NCBI GenBank assembly: GCA_002070185.1
Contig: MWCT01000001.1
Coordinates: forward strand, 186,001-250,000
Length of the DNA: 64,000 nt
Direction of reading: 5' to 3'
Origin: a candidate division BRC1 bacterium ADurb.Bin183
Lineage (GTDB): Bacteria > Sumerlaeota > Sumerlaeia > MWCT01
Every line of letters starts with the position of its first letter. The stretch's first letter is position 1. Below, piece by piece: positions 62,070 to 64,000 of the stretch. A model generated the notes under the pieces. The model ran no database searches, was not told where the DNA came from, and saw only the letters and a list, made by a program, of their open reading frames with translations. The translations under genes and the position numbers were made by a program.

Positions 62070-62179
62070 AAGAGGCGATAAGCGGCGGGTACCGCGGTGG
62101 CAAGTTGCCCGGGTTATAGGGTTGTTGGCTTTGTTGTGCCGCTGTTTATTTGGATGAAAAAAACAGGCTTTGAAAAAAG

Positions 62180-63832
62180 TTGAAAAAACGTTTTTCACAA
62201 CAAACTGATCGAGCCACGTCTTATAGATTAAAAAACCAAATTCCACGCCAGGCAAATCGCCCAACCGCGCAACCGCCTAACGATGCAAAGCCTCAGAGCC
62301 CCGGCGGTAAAATCTCCCGCATAACTGAAAATAAAATTACGATTTTTTTGCTTTTCCCTGTTTTGATTATTCTCGGGCTTTTGTTTCTTACAATACGGTC
62401 TGTGCCGGATCCGGATGTGTGGTTTCACATGGCGCTGGGGCGTGTGTGGCTTGATACGGGGTCGCTGCCGCGCGGAGACCTTTTTTCATTCACATCGCAA
62501 GGCAACGAATGGATATCATCGGGATGGCTGCCCTCCGTCTGGATGGAGATGGCGTTCCGCAAAGCGTCGGCGAAGGGTTTGGTCTGGCTGGTCTTCGGCG
62601 TGGTTGCCGCCGCATATCTTTTGATTTATTTTGTTGGCGCGGTTCGATACAAAGCAGGCGGCGCACTGGCGCTTATCTTGCTGGCGGGGATGCTGGCGGG
62701 ATATTTGCGGTTTACGCCGAGACCGGAGGCGTGGAGTCAGTTTTTTCTTGCGGCTCTAATTTTATTGCTGTTAACCGCCGCGGAAAGTCCGCGGTGGCGG
62801 GACGGGCGCGTTCCCAAAAGGCTTTTTTTGCTGCCGTTGATTTTCGTTTTTTGGGCAAATTGCCATGCAGGCTTTGCCATCGGATATGTTCCGCTTGGGA
62901 TATTTATGGCTTGGCTCTGGATGGCGCGCCGCCGTCTGGGCGAGCGGACAATCGGGCTGGCGTTGCTGCCCTGTTCGCTTGCTTTTGGGGCATGGCTGAT
63001 AAATCCATACGGCGCAAGGCTTGCGGCGCTGGGCGGAAAAATCAGCGCCATGCCTCATGTGCGCGAATATATTATGGAATGGACGCCGCTTTTGGCGCGG
63101 ACAAATCCGATGTTGCCGCTGCCCGCATATATCGGCGCGGCGGCGTTCTTTTTGCTCGCATGGGGGGCGATGTATCTCGCCTCTATAAAACGGCGGCTCG
63201 ATTGGTGGCATGTTGCCATCTTGTTGTTTCTTACGGGGATTGTTTTTTATCAGCGCCGCCATGCGGGGATAGCGGCGGCGGGCATGGCGGCGGCGTTGAC
63301 GCCTTATATGAAAAAAGCGGAGGAATCGCTGGGACGGCTGCGCCGCGCGTTGCCATTTTTCGCGGCGGCAATCGCCGCCCTTTTCGGATTTGGGCAGCAT
63401 TATGGCGTGTTTCAAACAGGGCGCGGACTTTTTGTGACGGGCATTCAGGGCGGACTCCTGCCCGCCTATGCGACACAGTATCTGCAATCAAACCGTCCGC
63501 CCGCTAACGTTTTCAATTCCTACGGCATCGGCGGATATCTGCTTTATTTTCTCGGACCGGAAACGCGCGTCTTTATTGACGGCAGGCTTGACGTTTATGA
63601 CGCGCAGGTCTGGCTGGATTATATTGCCATCAAAAACGGGACGATGCCGATTGAGGAAGCCGTGCGCCGATATCAGTTAAACACGTTCATCCTTTACACC
63701 GGCGACGTCATGAGCGATCCGAATCATCTGGCGTATCGGCTTTCCGCTCTGCCGGAGTGGGAACGCGTCTATGCCGACAAAGTCAGCTCGGTTTTCATTC
63801 GTTCCGGCGCAAGCGGGAGCGCCTCACAATAG
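62180..63832 (+). CDS. GT-C-like integral membrane protein, possible glycosyltransferase
   Basis: About 550 residues from a TTG at 62180; the start is uncertain because no ATG or ribosome-binding site fits before the first helix, and the first 55 residues are polar and basic. Then about ten membrane segments. VPDPDVWFHMALGRVWLDTG in the first periplasmic loop has the Asp pair expected for GT-C enzymes (compare PMT/ArnT and the STT3-like families), and the C-terminal globular part (NSYGIGGYLLYFLGPETRVFIDGRLDVYD) is a known feature of uncharacterised membrane proteins of this type. Ends overlapping by nine bases with the convergent Cys-rich gene. No substrate assigned. Confidence 0.7.
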   Translation: MKKRFSQQTDRATSYRLKNQIPRQANRPTAQPPNDAKPQSPGGKISRITENKITIFLLFPVLIILGLLFLTIRSVPDPDVWFHMALGRVWLDTGSLPRGDLFSFTSQGNEWISSGWLPSVWMEMAFRKASAKGLVWLVFGVVAAAYLLIYFVGAVRYKAGGALALILLAGMLAGYLRFTPRPEAWSQFFLAALILLLLTAAESPRWRDGRVPKRLFLLPLIFVFWANCHAGFAIGYVPLGIFMAWLWMARRRLGERTIGLALLPCSLAFGAWLINPYGARLAALGGKISAMPHVREYIMEWTPLLARTNPMLPLPAYIGAAAFFLLAWGAMYLASIKRRLDWWHVAILLFLTGIVFYQRRHAGIAAAGMAAALTPYMKKAEESLGRLRRALPFFAAAIAALFGFGQHYGVFQTGRGLFVTGIQGGLLPAYATQYLQSNRPPANVFNSYGIGGYLLYFLGPETRVFIDGRLDVYDAQVWLDYIAIKNGTMPIEEAVRRYQLNTFILYTGDVMSDPNHLAYRLSALPEWERVYADKVSSVFIRSGASGSASQ

Positions 63833-64000
63833 GTTTTTGTGAATCTGGACAAAATGTTTGAAGGAGCGGTCACAAGTTTTTTCCGCGTCTGGCGGGAAGC
63901 AGCATCCGGGCAATTGTTTCATGGAAAGGTGGTAGCGCAGACACTCGCAGCAGATAGCGTGTTTATCGCAGCCGTCATAGGAGCAGTTGCACCATTTCAT
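63824..64000 (-). CDS. Small Cys-rich DUF6485-type protein (5' end at or beyond window edge)
   Basis: 58 residues if it begins at the ATG on the last three bases of the window; the true start may lie beyond. Seven Cys in a metal-ligand-like order: WCNCSYDGC, ICCEC, GCCFP, then TCDRSFKHFV. The pattern NCxYxxCxxxGICCECLRYH, LPxCxFPxxAEKTxDRS is that of short DUF6485 proteins found widely in anaerobes. Function unknown; a metal cluster or zinc site is likely. Convergent with the upstream membrane protein, overlapping nine bases at the stop codons. Confidence 0.7.
   Translation of the reverse strand: MKWCNCSYDGCDKHAICCECLRYHLSMKQLPGCCFPPDAEKTCDRSFKHFVQIHKNLL

Noticed and set aside
62509..63507. 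A 332-residue plus-strand open frame in another register
   Set aside because: Lies inside the GT-C-like membrane protein gene; low-complexity Gly/Arg composition and no domain.
1..64000. CRISPR arrays, prophage, insertion sequences, tRNA or rRNA genes
   Set aside because: No regularly spaced repeats, transposase or phage genes were seen, and the gaps contain no cloverleaf-like or rRNA-like sequence that I could support by eye.

Overview
The window is bacterial chromosomal DNA: about fifty protein genes on both strands, packed in short runs, with no tRNA, rRNA, CRISPR array, prophage or recognisable insertion sequence. Housekeeping genes (argS, dnaE, rng, rplU-rpmA, trkH, an MTA/purine phosphorylase) sit among many secreted or envelope genes with signal peptides or lipoboxes (alpha-2-macroglobulin, PGRP-type amidase, parvulin lipoprotein, GH20 hexosaminidase, clostripain-like peptidase). 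TRAP transport, a Ser/Thr kinase, a propeller-GAF-GGDEF protein and GT-C membrane glycosyltransferases suggest a Gram-negative, probably uncultured, free-living lineage. The sequence alone does not fix the phylum. DNA is moderately G+C rich, but the 6.7-9.9 kb operon contains long A+T-richer stretches.

Layout. 1-5.3 kb (minus): metallophosphoesterase, a PTS-EIIA/opine-dehydrogenase fusion, and an alpha-2-macroglobulin gene cut by the window edge. 5.4-9.9 kb (plus): an MFS transporter, then a tightly coupled three-gene operon made of an acetate-kinase-like protein with altered nucleotide motifs, a second acetate kinase homologue that has lost its catalytic residues, and a FolE2 (GTP cyclohydrolase IB)-like protein that has lost its metal and catalytic residues. 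This operon is my best candidate for an undescribed system. 9.9-20.2 kb (minus): LarA-family protein, BaiN-type flavoprotein, ABC exporter pair, a complete TRAP transporter, and an envelope set (unknown membrane-anchored protein, FKBP-like protein, amidase) whose upstream region carries two LacI-type palindromes. 20.4-27.1 kb (minus): argS, trkH, lipoprotein, Ser/Thr kinase, dipeptide epimerase.

27.2-35.8 kb (plus): zinc-ribbon protein, GH20 enzyme, HEAT-repeat protein coupled to a degenerate HD-GYP protein, then a flippase and an acetyltransferase that overlap. 35.9-43.4 kb (minus): rng, dnaE and a secreted D-aminoacylase with an extra N-terminal region. 43.7-45.7 kb (plus): one polypeptide holding both MalF-like and MalG-like permeases. 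45.8-56 kb (minus): phosphorylase, propeller diguanylate cyclase, P-type ATPase, PpiC lipoprotein, GT87 protein, CBM9-like protein. 56-64 kb: gamma-carbonic anhydrase, rplU-rpmA, LPG-synthase-type membrane protein, MoxR ATPase, clostripain-like peptidase, GT-C-like membrane protein and a small Cys-rich DUF6485-type protein at the edge.

A family of short repeats with tandem TGACCCC-type units occurs at three gene 3' ends (about 26.0, 35.8 and 58.6 kb). At two of them the repeat supplies the final codons and stop of the gene.
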